A stretch of DNA of 64,000 nt from an uncultured Oscillospiraceae bacterium (GTDB lineage Bacteria > Bacillota > Clostridia > Oscillospirales > Ruminococcaceae): contig UQGL01000004.1 in the NCBI GenBank assembly GCA_900540595.1, positions 77,028 to 141,027 on the forward strand, in the 5' to 3' direction. The translations under genes were made by a program, and so were the position numbers. The notes beneath the pieces were generated by a model. That model saw only the letters and a program-made list of their open reading frames with translations, was not told the DNA's origin and ran no database searches. How positions within the stretch are numbered: position 1 is the first letter of the stretch; each line of letters opens with the position of its first letter. Of this stretch, positions 48,686-58,348 are shown piece after piece.

Positions 48686-50605
48686 TCAGCCGATGGGATT
48701 GCCCTGCGAATCACAGCGCTGGCCGTTCTCATTCCACATCGAGCCGTCAGTCAGCTGGTGGATCTGGTGGCTGCCGTCAGCACTCGGCCACCAGCTCTCC
48801 TGCACGGTGATGGAACCGTCCTCGTTTACAACGGGTCCGGAAGGTTCTGGCGTGGCGACAACTTCCGGCACACCCGTGGAAACTACCAGCGTGATGACAG
48901 AGGATTTGCGCACGGTGGTATTCGCCTCGGGCGACTGGCTCAGGACGGTGCCGGCGGGCTGGTCGCTGGCCTGCTCAATCGTGCGGATGGACAGGGTCAG
49001 CCCCTTCACATCATTGCGGGCGTCCTCAATGGTCTTGCCTGTCAGGCTGGGCACCGTCACATCGCGGGCAACCTCAGAACGGCTGACATACAGGATGACG
49101 GTGGTTTCGCCCTCGACCGTTTCACCGGCGGCGGGCTGAGAGTAGATGACTGCGCCGTTGGCAACGGAGTTGTCCACCATCGGCTTCTTGGTCACGCGCA
49201 GGCCCATATCCTTGAGGGTCTGCTCGGCGTCCTCGGCCACCATGTTCTTGGTTTCAGGGATCGTGACATACTGGGTGCCAAGGCTGACCGTCAGCACGAT
49301 GCGCTGCTTTTCCTTGACGGTACGCCCTGCCTTAGGGGTCTGGCGGATGATCGTGCCGGCCGGCTCGCTGGAGTATTCCTCCGGAAATTCGGCGCGCAGC
49401 AGGTTGTTGTAGTCAGTGGCGAGAAACTCGTCCTTCGTCATGCCGACAAAGCTGATGACCTGCACATCGGCACGGTTGGAGAAGAGCAGATTGCTGGAGT
49501 TGGTGAAGATCAGGTAGATGAGAATGGCAGCGCCGATAACGAACGCCACGGCCATGCCGAAGAAGATCGGCAGCAGAGAAAAGCCCCTGCCGGAATTTTT
49601 CTTCTTGCGCTTGGCCGATTTGCCGCGGCCCGGGTTGGCCGTGCCGACCCGGCGGGCATCGCTTGTGCGGATATTTGCGGATTTAGCGCTGGGCTTGGCA
49701 CTGTTTACCACGCGGTTGATGCTCCTTTCCGGGTTGTCCTCGGCATTGCGGTATTCGTATTCAAAACGAATGGAGGGGTTGCGCTTGAACTCCTCAATGG
49801 CATCCAGCATTTCCTGGGCACTCTGATAGCGCTTGTCGGGGTCTTTTTCCATTGCCTTTTCGGTAATCTGGCGCAGACCGGCCGGGGTGTTGGGGGCAAT
49901 CTCTGCCAGGGGCTTCGGCTTCTCGGAAATCTGCATGATGGCGATGGACACGGCGCCGTCACCGTCAAACGGCAGGCGGCCGGAGAGCATTTCATACAGC
50001 ATAACACCGACAGAGTAGATGTCGGTGCGGGCATCGGTGCGTTCTCCCTTGGCCTGCTCCGGGCTGATATAGTGTACCGAGCCGATAGCCTTGTCGCTGA
50101 CGGTCTGGCTCTGCGCGCGGGAGAAGCGCGCAATGCCGAAGTCCATCATCTTGATGGAGCCGTCCGCCAGCAGCATGATATTCTGCGGCTTGACATCGCG
50201 GTGGATAATGCCCTTGGAATGTGCATGCTGCAGGGCGCTCAGCACCTGTGTGGCAAAATGCACGGTTTCCTTCCAGGTCAGCGCACCGCCGCGCTGCTTG
50301 AGGTATTCCTTCAGGGTGATGCCGTCCACATATTCCATGACGATGTACTGCAGCTTGTCGGTGACAGATACATCGTAGACCTTGACGATGTTGGGATGGC
50401 TGAGGATGGAGATGGCCTTCGATTCGTTTTTGAAGCGGCGGACCAGCTCCTCATTGTCGAGAAATTCTTCCTTCAGAACCTTGACGGCGATCTGGTTGCC
50501 TGTTTTCAGATCGGTGCCGCGGTAGACATTGGCCATGCCGCCAACGCCCACAAGCCCCTCAATCGAGTAGCGGCCGTCCAGTCGTTTGCCAATCAGATTA
50601 TCCAT
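48686..50605 (-). CDS. prkC: PASTA-domain Ser/Thr protein kinase (PrkC/Stk1 type)
   Basis: Membrane kinase that senses peptidoglycan fragments and controls growth, division and, in Bacillus, spore germination. The 639-residue protein has a kinase domain (about 12-270) with the Gly loop GVGGMANVYRG, Lys42, HRD at 135-137 and DFG at 155-157, a basic juxtamembrane linker, a membrane helix (about 342-367) and three extracellular PASTA repeats (about 379-443, 445-510 and 513-577), followed by a polar tail containing two tryptophans. Its start overlaps stp. Confidence 0.97.
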   Translation of the reverse strand: MDNLIGKRLDGRYSIEGLVGVGGMANVYRGTDLKTGNQIAVKVLKEEFLDNEELVRRFKNESKAISILSHPNIVKVYDVSVTDKLQYIVMEYVDGITLKEYLKQRGGALTWKETVHFATQVLSALQHAHSKGIIHRDVKPQNIMLLADGSIKMMDFGIARFSRAQSQTVSDKAIGSVHYISPEQAKGERTDARTDIYSVGVMLYEMLSGRLPFDGDGAVSIAIMQISEKPKPLAEIAPNTPAGLRQITEKAMEKDPDKRYQSAQEMLDAIEEFKRNPSIRFEYEYRNAEDNPERSINRVVNSAKPSAKSANIRTSDARRVGTANPGRGKSAKRKKKNSGRGFSLLPIFFGMAVAFVIGAAILIYLIFTNSSNLLFSNRADVQVISFVGMTKDEFLATDYNNLLRAEFPEEYSSEPAGTIIRQTPKAGRTVKEKQRIVLTVSLGTQYVTIPETKNMVAEDAEQTLKDMGLRVTKKPMVDNSVANGAVIYSQPAAGETVEGETTVILYVSRSEVARDVTVPSLTGKTIEDARNDVKGLTLSIRTIEQASDQPAGTVLSQSPEANTTVRKSSVITLVVSTGVPEVVATPEPSGPVVNEDGSITVQESWWPSADGSHQIHQLTDGSMWNENGQRCDSQGNPIG

Positions 50606-51347
50606 TGTTGACCTCCGTAGTTTCCACGCCCATCAGCAGGACCGTAATGTTATCCTGTCCGCCCGCCTGCAGGGCGCGGTCTACCAGGATACTGGTTGCA
50701 TCAAAGAAGGGTACCTCACGCAGTACCTGTGCAATATCGTCGTCCGATACCATATTCGTCAGACCGTCTGTGCAGAGCAGTAAAATATCCCCTTCTTCAA
50801 TCTCGCAGCGGTTGTACTCCGGCACGATATTGGCCGAGACACCCAGCGCCCGGGTGATCAGGTTCTTTTGCGGGTGTATGGCCGCCTGCTCACGGGTGAT
50901 CTGGCCGCTGTCCACAAGCTGCTGCACCATCGAGTGGTCACGGGTGATCTGCCGCAGCGTACCTGCATGGAACAGATACGCGCGGGAATCCCCGGCGTGT
51001 ACCAGATGGGCCATGCCGCGGCTGGCGTAGGCACAGACGCCCGTGGTGCCCATGCCCTGCATCTCCGGGTCGGAGGTGGATTTTTCATAGACGGCGCGGT
51101 TCGTGATGTCGAACCCGCGCATGATAAAAGTCTTTTCCATCCCGGGCTGCAGGGCCTTCATGTGGCGGGCAAAATACTGCTGCATGGTGTCAGTGGCGAT
51201 GCGGGCGGCAATGCGCCCGCCGTTTACACCGCCCATGCCGTCGCAGACAATGCCCCAGGCGGTGCCACCTGCCAGCTGCTGCGCACAGTAATTGTCCTGA
51301 TTTTCCTGCCGGCAGCTGCCGATGTCAGTGATCGCGGCAATCTTCAT
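50598..51347 (-). CDS. stp: PP2C-family Ser/Thr phosphatase (Stp/PrpC type)
   Basis: Removes phosphate from targets of the partner kinase. The 249-residue protein has the PP2C motifs RQENQDNYC (Asp near 18), VCDGMGG (near 35-41), HAGDSRAYLF (near 117-126) and LLCTDGLTNMV (near 190-200), which hold the metal-binding Asp residues. It overlaps prkC by eight bases, the usual phosphatase-kinase pair, and follows rlmN. Confidence 0.95.
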   Translation of the reverse strand: MKIAAITDIGSCRQENQDNYCAQQLAGGTAWGIVCDGMGGVNGGRIAARIATDTMQQYFARHMKALQPGMEKTFIMRGFDITNRAVYEKSTSDPEMQGMGTTGVCAYASRGMAHLVHAGDSRAYLFHAGTLRQITRDHSMVQQLVDSGQITREQAAIHPQKNLITRALGVSANIVPEYNRCEIEEGDILLLCTDGLTNMVSDDDIAQVLREVPFFDATSILVDRALQAGGQDNITVLLMGVETTEVNNG

Positions 51348-51382
51348 TCAGGTCGAGTCCTTTCTGCTGCCAATGGCAGAGC

Positions 51383-52420
51383 TTATTTTCCCTGCGCATC
51401 CTCGCGGCGCAGTTGGCCGCAGGCGGCGCTGATGTCGGTTCCGAGGCGGCGGCGCACGGTGGCGTTGACGCCGAGCGCCTCAAGCTCCTTCTGGAAGCGG
51501 TGTACATTGGCATCGTCTGTGGCGGAGTAAGGGCTGCCGTCCACCGGATTGATGGGAATAAGATTGACGTGCGCCCCCATGCCACGGATGAGGTCGGCCA
51601 GCTTTTGGGCCATCTCGCTGCTGTCATTGACACCCCGCACCATCGAATATTCAAAGCTGATGCGGCGGCCCGTCTCCTTCTGGTAGCGGCGGCAGGCGGG
51701 GATCAGCTGCTCAAGCGGGTAGGCATCGTTGACCGGCATCATGCCCGAGCGCGTCCGGTTGTCCGGCGCGTGAAGGGATACCGACAGCGTAAGCTGCAGA
51801 TGCCGTTTGGCCAGCTCGTCTATCTTCGGCACAAGGCCGCAGGTGGACAGGCTGATGTTGCGCATACCGATGTTGACGCCCTCCGGGCAGGAGATGATCT
51901 CAAGAAAGTCCATCACATTGTCAAAATTGTGCAGCGGCTCGCCAATGCCCATTAAAACGATGTGGGAGACACGCTCCCCGGAGTCCTTCTGTGCAGTGTA
52001 AATTTCCGATGCAATCTCCCCTGCCGTCAGGTCGCGGACGCGGCCCGCCTGCGTCGAGGCGCAGAAGCGGCAGCCCATGGCGCAGCCGACCTGTGTGGAT
52101 ACACAGACAGTATTGCCGTATTTGTAGCGCATCAGAACGGTTTCGATGCAGTTTCCATCGGCCAGCTCCAAAAGATATTTGACGGTGCCGTCCCGGGATT
52201 GCTGGCGGCGGCGGATCGACGGCGCCGCGATCATACACTGCTCCGCCAAAGCGGACAGCAGTGTCTTGGGCTGGTCGGTCATCTGGGCAAACTCCGTCAC
52301 AAGCTTCTGATGCAGCCATTTGAAAATTTGCTTGGCGCGGAATTTCGGCTGGCCCAGACCAACGATGTAGGCGGTCAGCCGATCCAGCGTCATATCGGAA
52401 ATACAGATCTTTTCACTCAT
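51383..52420 (-). CDS. rlmN: Dual-specificity 23S rRNA/tRNA adenine-C2 methyltransferase RlmN
   Basis: Radical SAM enzyme that methylates A2503 of 23S rRNA and A37 of some tRNAs. The 345-residue protein has the CX3CX2C iron-sulfur motif (CAMGCRFC near 112-119), the RISFEYSMVRGVNDS stretch late in the barrel, and an N-terminal accessory domain containing GQPKFRAKQIFKWLHQK. The conserved Cys residues for the methyl transfer step lie near 119 and at the C-terminus (AACGQL). Confidence 0.96.
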   Translation of the reverse strand: MSEKICISDMTLDRLTAYIVGLGQPKFRAKQIFKWLHQKLVTEFAQMTDQPKTLLSALAEQCMIAAPSIRRRQQSRDGTVKYLLELADGNCIETVLMRYKYGNTVCVSTQVGCAMGCRFCASTQAGRVRDLTAGEIASEIYTAQKDSGERVSHIVLMGIGEPLHNFDNVMDFLEIISCPEGVNIGMRNISLSTCGLVPKIDELAKRHLQLTLSVSLHAPDNRTRSGMMPVNDAYPLEQLIPACRRYQKETGRRISFEYSMVRGVNDSSEMAQKLADLIRGMGAHVNLIPINPVDGSPYSATDDANVHRFQKELEALGVNATVRRRLGTDISAACGQLRREDAQGK

Positions 52421-52456
52421 GCGGGGTCACCTCCCTTTATAATAACGGATCATAGT

Positions 52457-53764
52457 TCAGTTTCGTTCCAGAATGGCGGCAAAAAAGCCGTCCGTTCCGG
52501 TTTTATGAGGCAGAAATACCGTGCCCAGCGGTGTAATATCTGCCCCGGGCAGTGCGCTCTCGGGCTGCACAAGATGGAAATCAGGATTGGCAGAAAGGAA
52601 TTTTTCCACCTGATTTTGGTTTTCCTGAACATTTACTGTACAGGTAGAATACACCAAACGGCCGTTTTCGGCAAGGGAATCCGCCCCGTTTTGCAGGATT
52701 TTTTGCTGTGTGTCGAACAGATTCTCTATCCCGTCCAAATCCTTGTAACGAATGTCGGGCTTTTTGGCGATAACGCCCAAGCCGGAACAGGGCACATCGC
52801 AGAGAACACGGTCGAATTTCGGCCAAGTGTTATTGTGGACGGCGGCATTGTTCTCGACAGCCACGGCACAGGTGATGCCGCAGCGGTCAAAGGCCTTTTG
52901 CAGCAGCGGCACCCGGCTGGGGGCAAATTCACCGCTGACAAGGCGGCCGTTGTCCTGCATACACTCGGCCAGCGTCAGGCTTTTGCCACCCGGCGCAGCG
53001 CAGAGGTCAAGCACCTGCTGCCCCGGGCGTGCATCCACACAAAGGGCGGCGAACTGACTGGCCAGCCCCTGCACATGGAAAAGCCCCTTTTGGAAGGCGG
53101 CGCTTGCGGCAGGCGAGCCGGCAAAATCAACGATCAGCGCACCGGGCCAGGGGCCGGGGGAAACGGTGTGCCCCTCGGCCTGCAGCAGCGCTGTCAGGCT
53201 GGCGTCATCGGTGCGCAGCGTATTCACGCGGATCGCAGCCTTGGGCTTGCAGTAAAAGGCGGCTGCCAGCGGAAAGGCCTCTGCCCCGAGCTGCGCATAG
53301 AGCAGCTCCGCAACCGGGCGGGAGAGGCAGTAGTAGACCGAAAGCCGCTCCAGCGGGTCAGGAAAATCGCTTTCCGAAACGGCAGCCCCGGCAGCGCGGC
53401 GCAGCACAGCGTTGACCATGCCGGCAGCGCTGGATTTGCCCAGCGCCCGGGTCAGCTTGACCGATTCATTGACGGCGGCGGGCAGCGGCACATTCATATA
53501 CCGCGCCTGCGCCAAGCCTGCACGCAGCACGGCACGCACAGGCGCATCCAGCTTGGCGATGGGCTTTTTTGTGAATTGGTTTAAGATATAGTCCAGCAGA
53601 GGCAGGCGCTCAAGCGTTGTATAGAAGATGCGCGCAGCGAAAGCGGCGTCGCGGCCTTCCAAGGGCGGGGCGCATTTCTTCAGCTCGGCATCCAGCACCA
53701 GATTGGCGTAGCCTGCCTGCTCCTGATGCATCAGGGCCTTTACGGCCAGACGGCGCGGCGTCAC
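52457..53764 (-). CDS. rsmB: 16S rRNA cytosine-C5 methyltransferase RsmB
   Basis: Methylates C967 of 16S rRNA. The 435-residue protein has an N-terminal NusB-like RNA-binding domain (about 5-130) and a Rossmann domain with the SAM motif LDLCAAPGGK near 248-257 and the two catalytic cysteines in DVPCSGLG and STCTVN. The start is GTG 53764, whose first four bases overlap the fmt stop (GTGA); the open frame upstream is the other frame of fmt. Confidence 0.94.
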   Translation of the reverse strand: MTPRRLAVKALMHQEQAGYANLVLDAELKKCAPPLEGRDAAFAARIFYTTLERLPLLDYILNQFTKKPIAKLDAPVRAVLRAGLAQARYMNVPLPAAVNESVKLTRALGKSSAAGMVNAVLRRAAGAAVSESDFPDPLERLSVYYCLSRPVAELLYAQLGAEAFPLAAAFYCKPKAAIRVNTLRTDDASLTALLQAEGHTVSPGPWPGALIVDFAGSPAASAAFQKGLFHVQGLASQFAALCVDARPGQQVLDLCAAPGGKSLTLAECMQDNGRLVSGEFAPSRVPLLQKAFDRCGITCAVAVENNAAVHNNTWPKFDRVLCDVPCSGLGVIAKKPDIRYKDLDGIENLFDTQQKILQNGADSLAENGRLVYSTCTVNVQENQNQVEKFLSANPDFHLVQPESALPGADITPLGTVFLPHKTGTDGFFAAILERN

Positions 53765-54681
53765 AGGTTGTCCCCCGCCTTCAGGCGGCGGCCGGCAGCC
53801 CAAGCAGTGCCCGCCATTGGCTTGCCGCCCTCGGGCGTGACGGTCAGCAGTGCGACCGCGCCGTTTGCGGCAGCAATCGTCAGCGGCTTGAGCGCAAGCA
53901 CTGTGCCGGGGGCTGCCCCAAGCGGATTCTCCGCCAAGCGGCTTTCCAGCACCTTGATGCGCTTGCCGTCCTGTGCAAACCAGGCCACCGGCCACGGGTT
54001 CATACCGCGCACCCAGTTGTGGATGTGGGCGGCGTCCTGCGTAAAGTCGAACTGTGCCATATCCTTGGTCAGCGGCGGGGCCATGGTGGCCTGAGCGTCA
54101 TCCTGCTTCTGCGGTGTCAACTCCCCTGCCTCGATTTTTTCCAGTGCAGTGACCAGCGTTTTTGCGCCGACAGCGCTGACACGGTCGAACAGCTCGCCGC
54201 TCGTCTCCTCAGGGTCAATGGCGATCGGCTCCACCAGCAAAATATCACCGGTGTCCAGCCCTTCGTCCAGCTGCATAATAGTGACCCCGGTCCCGGCGTC
54301 ACCGTTCAGAACGGACCACTGGATGGGGGCGGAGCCGCGGTATTTCGGCAGCAGTGAGACATGCAAATTGATACAGCCGTACTTGGCTGTATGCAAAAGC
54401 TGCGGCGGGATCAGGCAGCCGTAGGCCACAACAACCACGACATCGGGGGCCAACTCCCTGATGATGTCATCAGAGGAGCCGTCCCGCAGGGTGCGGGGCT
54501 GGTAGACCGGGATGCCATGCTCGACAGCCAGCTGCTTGACCGGCGGTGCGGTCAGTATCTGCTTGCGGCCTACAGGCTTATCACGGCGGGTGAATACAGC
54601 GCAAACCTCATGCCCGGCGTCCAGCAGGGCGGCAAGGCTTTCAGCGGCTATATCAGGGGTTCCCATGAACAGGATGCGCAT
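53761..54681 (-). CDS. fmt: Methionyl-tRNA formyltransferase
   Basis: Adds formyl to initiator Met-tRNA. The 306-residue protein starts RILFMGTPDIAAESL, has the catalytic HVSLLPKYRGSAPIQW (Asn/His/Asp region near 108-125), the DTGDILL stretch near 146-152, and a C-terminal OB-like tRNA-binding domain (about 205-300). It follows def by three bases, the universal def-fmt order. Confidence 0.97.
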   Translation of the reverse strand: MRILFMGTPDIAAESLAALLDAGHEVCAVFTRRDKPVGRKQILTAPPVKQLAVEHGIPVYQPRTLRDGSSDDIIRELAPDVVVVVAYGCLIPPQLLHTAKYGCINLHVSLLPKYRGSAPIQWSVLNGDAGTGVTIMQLDEGLDTGDILLVEPIAIDPEETSGELFDRVSAVGAKTLVTALEKIEAGELTPQKQDDAQATMAPPLTKDMAQFDFTQDAAHIHNWVRGMNPWPVAWFAQDGKRIKVLESRLAENPLGAAPGTVLALKPLTIAAANGAVALLTVTPEGGKPMAGTAWAAGRRLKAGDNL

Positions 54682-54684
54682 AAA

Positions 54685-55200
54685 TCAGTCCTCGTTTTCC
54701 TCGGGGTAATCGTCCTCATAGAAATGCTCGGCAAGATCCATGATGGTAATGCCGTCCAGATGGTTGTTCTCATGCTGGATGCAGCGGGCCAGCATATCGT
54801 CAGCCTCCATCTCAAACCACTCGCCATGGCGATCCTGCGCTTTGACCTTGACATGCTTCGAGCGCTTGATCGCGCCGTTGTGCCCCGGGAAGGACAGGCA
54901 GCCCTCGTACAGCTCGACCTGCTCATCGCTCAGCTCAAGAATCTCGGGGTTGATGAACTCAATAAACTTGTATTCGTAGTTCTCGGGGACTTCCTCGGGC
55001 AGGTCGCGGTCGTCAAGGCAGATGAACAGGCGGCGCATCATGCCTACCTGCGGGCCGGCCAGGCCGAGGCCGTTTGCATCGAGCAGGGTCTCCTTCATGT
55101 CGTCGAGCAGAGTGCCCAGACGATCGTCAAACTTGGTAACGGGGCGGCAGACTTTTTTCAGGATCGGGTCGCCGTCCTGAACGATTGTACGCAGTGCCAT
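54685..55200 (-). CDS. def: Peptide deformylase
   Basis: Removes the N-formyl group from new proteins. The 171-residue enzyme carries the three family motifs: GLGLAGPQVG (near 40-49), EGCLSFPG (near 101-108, metal-binding Cys) and HENNH (near 144-148, the two metal-binding His and catalytic Glu); HENNH replaces the more common HExDH. The start is ATG 55200 behind GGAGG. It lies between priA and fmt. Confidence 0.95.
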   Translation of the reverse strand: MALRTIVQDGDPILKKVCRPVTKFDDRLGTLLDDMKETLLDANGLGLAGPQVGMMRRLFICLDDRDLPEEVPENYEYKFIEFINPEILELSDEQVELYEGCLSFPGHNGAIKRSKHVKVKAQDRHGEWFEMEADDMLARCIQHENNHLDGITIMDLAEHFYEDDYPEENED

Positions 55201-55233
55201 AAAAATAACCTCCAAATTTTGGGCGGTGATGCT

Positions 55234-57501
55234 TTACAGATCACCATCGGAATTGAAATCAAGGATCACGGACGCTTTCTGCGGCAGCTTTTCTGCATCG
55301 TAGGCATCCAGTGTCTCGTGCAAAAGCGCGCGGAACGCCGCATCATTGCGGCATTTCAGCGTCAGCTTGTAACGGAATTTGTTGTTGAGCATTGTGATGT
55401 TCATCGGCGCCGGGCCCAGAATGCGCAGCGGAATATCCGGCTTTTGGGCAGCATGCTCTCCCAGCAGTACGCCGAAACGCTGCGCAGCAATCAGCACAGC
55501 GCCTTCCTGATCGCCGATAAAGCCGATGACCACAAAGGAACAGAACGGCGGGTAAAGACCAAACCTGCGGAAGGCGATCTCCTCGCGGTAAAAGCCCTCG
55601 TAGTCCTGCGCGGCGGCCAGCTGCAAAACGGGGTGGTCGGGCACCGACGTTTGAATCAGCGCCCGACCGGGCAGCGCGGCGCGCCCGCCGCGCCCTACGA
55701 CCTGCGTAATGAGGCTGAACACACTCTCATAGGCGCGGAAGCCCTGACCAAACAGCAGCGAGTCGATGCCCAAGACCCCTACCAATGTGACCTTTTCAAA
55801 GTCAAGGCCCTTGGCAACCATTTGGGTGCCGAGCAGGATGTCATAGTCATGGCGCGCAAACTGCGCCAGCATCGTCTCATGCGCGTCCTTGCGGGAAGTG
55901 GAATCCTGATCCATCCGCAGGATGCGGGCTGTGGGCAAAAGCCCGGCCAGTTCTTCCTCGACACGCTGCGTGCCGAAGCCGCTATAGTTGATCTTGCCGC
56001 CGCATTCGGGACAGGTCTGGGGCAGCGGGTACACCGTATGACCGCAGTGGTGGCAGAGCAGTGCCTGCTGCGGCTTGTGGTAGACGAGCGGCACGCTGCA
56101 GTTGGGGCATTTCAGCACATGGCCGCAGACGGTACACATGCCGATGGTACGGTAGCCGCGGCGGTTCAAGAGCAGGATGCTCTGCTCACCGTTATCCAGA
56201 TTTTCCTGCAGCTCACGGGCAAGGCGGACACTGACCTCGCGCGGGTTGCCCGCAGCCAACTCGGCCCGCATATCAATAAAATCCACATGGGGCAGCGGCC
56301 GTCCGCCGTAGCGATGGCGCAGCTCGACAAGCTGCAGACGGCCGCTTTTTGCGGCATAGTAAGTTTCAGTCTGCGGCGTGGCGGAGGCAAACAGAAGCAG
56401 TGCGTTTTCCATCACGGCGCGTTTTTTGGCCACATCGTGGGCATCATAGCGCGGGGCAGACTCACTCTGATAGGTATGCTCCTGCTCCTCGTCCATGATG
56501 ATAAGGCCGAGATTCTGCAGCGGTGCAAAGACGGCGCTGCGGGTGCCTACCACGATGTCGGCATTGCCCTGCTGGATCATGCGCCACTGTAAAAGGCGCT
56601 CGGTATTGTTGAGCGCCGAGTGCTGCACGGCCAGGCGGCTGCCGAAGGTGGATTTGAGACGGCGGATCATCTGCGGCGTCAGGCTGATCTCCGGCACCAG
56701 CACCAGCGCCCTGCGGCCCAGTGCAAGCGTGCGCTGGATCAAACGCAGGAATACGATGGTCTTGCCGCTGCCGGTCACGCCATGCAGAAGCGCCGCGTGG
56801 GGCTTGTCATCCTCAAGGCCGGGCAGCAGCTCCTGAAACACCTGCTGCTGCTCTGCAGAAAGGGTAAGCGGCTGCGGGTCAAAGGGAATCGCAGCAAACA
56901 GATCAAGGGCCTTGTCCTGCTCGGCGGCCGTCAAAATTCCCTTTTTGACAAGACCGTCCAGCGTTGCCCGGGAAATTCCCACTTCATCCAGCTGCCGGGC
57001 AGTCAAAGGGCCGTTTTTCAGTGCCTCGACTGCCGCCAGCTGGCGCGGGCCGGGCTTTGGCTTTTCGGGCAATGCACCGGCCAGTGTGTAGAGCTTTTCG
57101 GTGGAGCGGGTCAGCCGACTCTGCATGACAGGGCGTCCGTCCACCGTCGCGGGCCGGTACTGCGCCCCATAGGGAATGACAGCCTTGACGGCCTCAAACC
57201 AGGTGCAGAAGGTGCGCTCCTTCAGAAAGCGAACCAGTTCCAGCAGGTCGGGCGTCAAACGGGCCTCCTCGGGCGCGGCATCGTACAGGGATTTCAGCCG
57301 CTGGGGGGCATCGGTCTCCTCCGCTTCCTCCACCGCCAGCACGACCGCCATCCGAGCCTTATTGCCCCGGCCGAACGGCACCAGTACCATGCTGCCGGGG
57401 TAAACCTTGCCGACAAGCTGTGCAGGGATGAGGTAGGAATACAGCCGGTCAAAATGGATATTGGCGTCATTTACAGCCGCCCGGGCAAGCAGCAGACTCA
57501 T
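55234..57501 (-). CDS. priA: Primosomal helicase PriA
   Basis: Restarts stalled forks by loading the replication machinery. The 755-residue protein has the N-terminal DNA-binding domain, a helicase core with Walker A GVTGSGKT near 242-249, DEEQEHT (Walker B, near 335), and the central zinc-binding block with pairs of CxxC (CTVCGHVLKCPNC, CHHCGHTVYPLPQTCPECGG) near 478-525, typical of PriA. It directly follows gmk with four-base overlap; rpoZ and coaBC, which usually lie between, are missing. Confidence 0.96.
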   Translation of the reverse strand: MSLLLARAAVNDANIHFDRLYSYLIPAQLVGKVYPGSMVLVPFGRGNKARMAVVLAVEEAEETDAPQRLKSLYDAAPEEARLTPDLLELVRFLKERTFCTWFEAVKAVIPYGAQYRPATVDGRPVMQSRLTRSTEKLYTLAGALPEKPKPGPRQLAAVEALKNGPLTARQLDEVGISRATLDGLVKKGILTAAEQDKALDLFAAIPFDPQPLTLSAEQQQVFQELLPGLEDDKPHAALLHGVTGSGKTIVFLRLIQRTLALGRRALVLVPEISLTPQMIRRLKSTFGSRLAVQHSALNNTERLLQWRMIQQGNADIVVGTRSAVFAPLQNLGLIIMDEEQEHTYQSESAPRYDAHDVAKKRAVMENALLLFASATPQTETYYAAKSGRLQLVELRHRYGGRPLPHVDFIDMRAELAAGNPREVSVRLARELQENLDNGEQSILLLNRRGYRTIGMCTVCGHVLKCPNCSVPLVYHKPQQALLCHHCGHTVYPLPQTCPECGGKINYSGFGTQRVEEELAGLLPTARILRMDQDSTSRKDAHETMLAQFARHDYDILLGTQMVAKGLDFEKVTLVGVLGIDSLLFGQGFRAYESVFSLITQVVGRGGRAALPGRALIQTSVPDHPVLQLAAAQDYEGFYREEIAFRRFGLYPPFCSFVVIGFIGDQEGAVLIAAQRFGVLLGEHAAQKPDIPLRILGPAPMNITMLNNKFRYKLTLKCRNDAAFRALLHETLDAYDAEKLPQKASVILDFNSDGDL

Positions 57502-58076
57502 TCGTCGCTGCCGTGCTGCAGTCTGAACTGGATGATGGAGTAAAGGCTATCGGCGCAGGAATCCACGGCGATATTGACCACATGCTCATCGTAGTTGACC
57601 GAGTTGGCAATCTCAGTTTCGGCACGCTTGAGGCGGCGCTGGATGGTTGCCTCGTCCTCGGTGCCGCGGCAGCGCAGACGGCGCTCCAGCTCGGCCATGT
57701 CCGGGGGCAGGACAAAAATCGTGGTGGCACCGGGGTACATTTTTTTGATGTTGCCGGCACCCTCGACCTCAATGACCAGAATGACCGGGATACCCAGCTT
57801 CATGCGGCCCTCGATCTCGCTGCGCAGCGTACCGTAGTAGTTCTCGCAGTATTTGGTATGCTCTACGATCTGGTCATGAGCCAGATGATCCTCAAAGTCC
57901 GCCACTGACATAAAATGGTAGTTGATGCCGTCCTTCTCCCCATCGCGCGGCGCGCGGGTCGTGGCTGAGACGGTATGCTGGATCTCGGGGTGCTTTTTCA
58001 GCAGGGCCGCCACAACGGTATCCTTGCCGGTGCCGGAGGGGCCGGAGACTACAAACAGATATTTCTCGCCTTTCAT
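57498..58076 (-). CDS. gmk: Guanylate kinase
   Basis: Phosphorylates GMP to GDP. The 192-residue protein has Walker A SGPSGTGKDT near 11-20, the GMP-binding TTRAPRDGEKDGINYHFM stretch (near 40-57) and VIEVEGAGNIK (near 97-107; the usual DID motif region). It lies between remA and priA, the canonical order. Confidence 0.95.
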   Translation of the reverse strand: MKGEKYLFVVSGPSGTGKDTVVAALLKKHPEIQHTVSATTRAPRDGEKDGINYHFMSVADFEDHLAHDQIVEHTKYCENYYGTLRSEIEGRMKLGIPVILVIEVEGAGNIKKMYPGATTIFVLPPDMAELERRLRCRGTEDEATIQRRLKRAETEIANSVNYDEHVVNIAVDSCADSLYSIIQFRLQHGSDE

Positions 58077-58078
58077 CG

Positions 58079-58333
58079 TTACTTCCTCTTTTCTTCGCTT
58101 TCTTCTGCAGCACGCCCGGTGATGCTTTCCAATGGGATGCCGGACAAAATGACATGGTCGGAGTCCATGATAAGCACAGCCTGCGTGCGCCGCCCGTAGC
58201 TGGCATCGATGAGAGCGCCCTTCTCGCGGGCATCCTGCACCAGACGCTTGATAGGGGCGGAATCCGGGCTGACAATGCCGATGATGCGGTCGGCGTTGAC
58301 CATATTGCCGAAACCGATGTTCAGCAGCTTCAT
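58079..58333 (-). CDS. remA: Extracellular matrix regulator RemA (DUF370)
   Basis: DNA-binding protein that controls biofilm matrix genes in Bacillus. The 84-residue protein starts [30 protein letters not shown], a highly conserved family start, and has [23 protein letters not shown]. It lies between yicC and gmk with near overlap, as in most Firmicutes. Its targets here cannot be named. Confidence 0.95.
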   Translation of the reverse strand: MKLLNIGFGNMVNADRIIGIVSPDSAPIKRLVQDAREKGALIDASYGRRTQAVLIMDSDHVILSGIPLESITGRAAEESEEKRK

Positions 58334-58348
58334 GGTGTCCCCTCCCGT

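Noticed and set aside
53765..53995. Extension of the rsmB frame upstream of 53764
   Set aside because: It lies inside fmt in another frame and shows low-complexity Arg/Gly residues. GTG at 53764 overlaps the fmt stop in a typical way.
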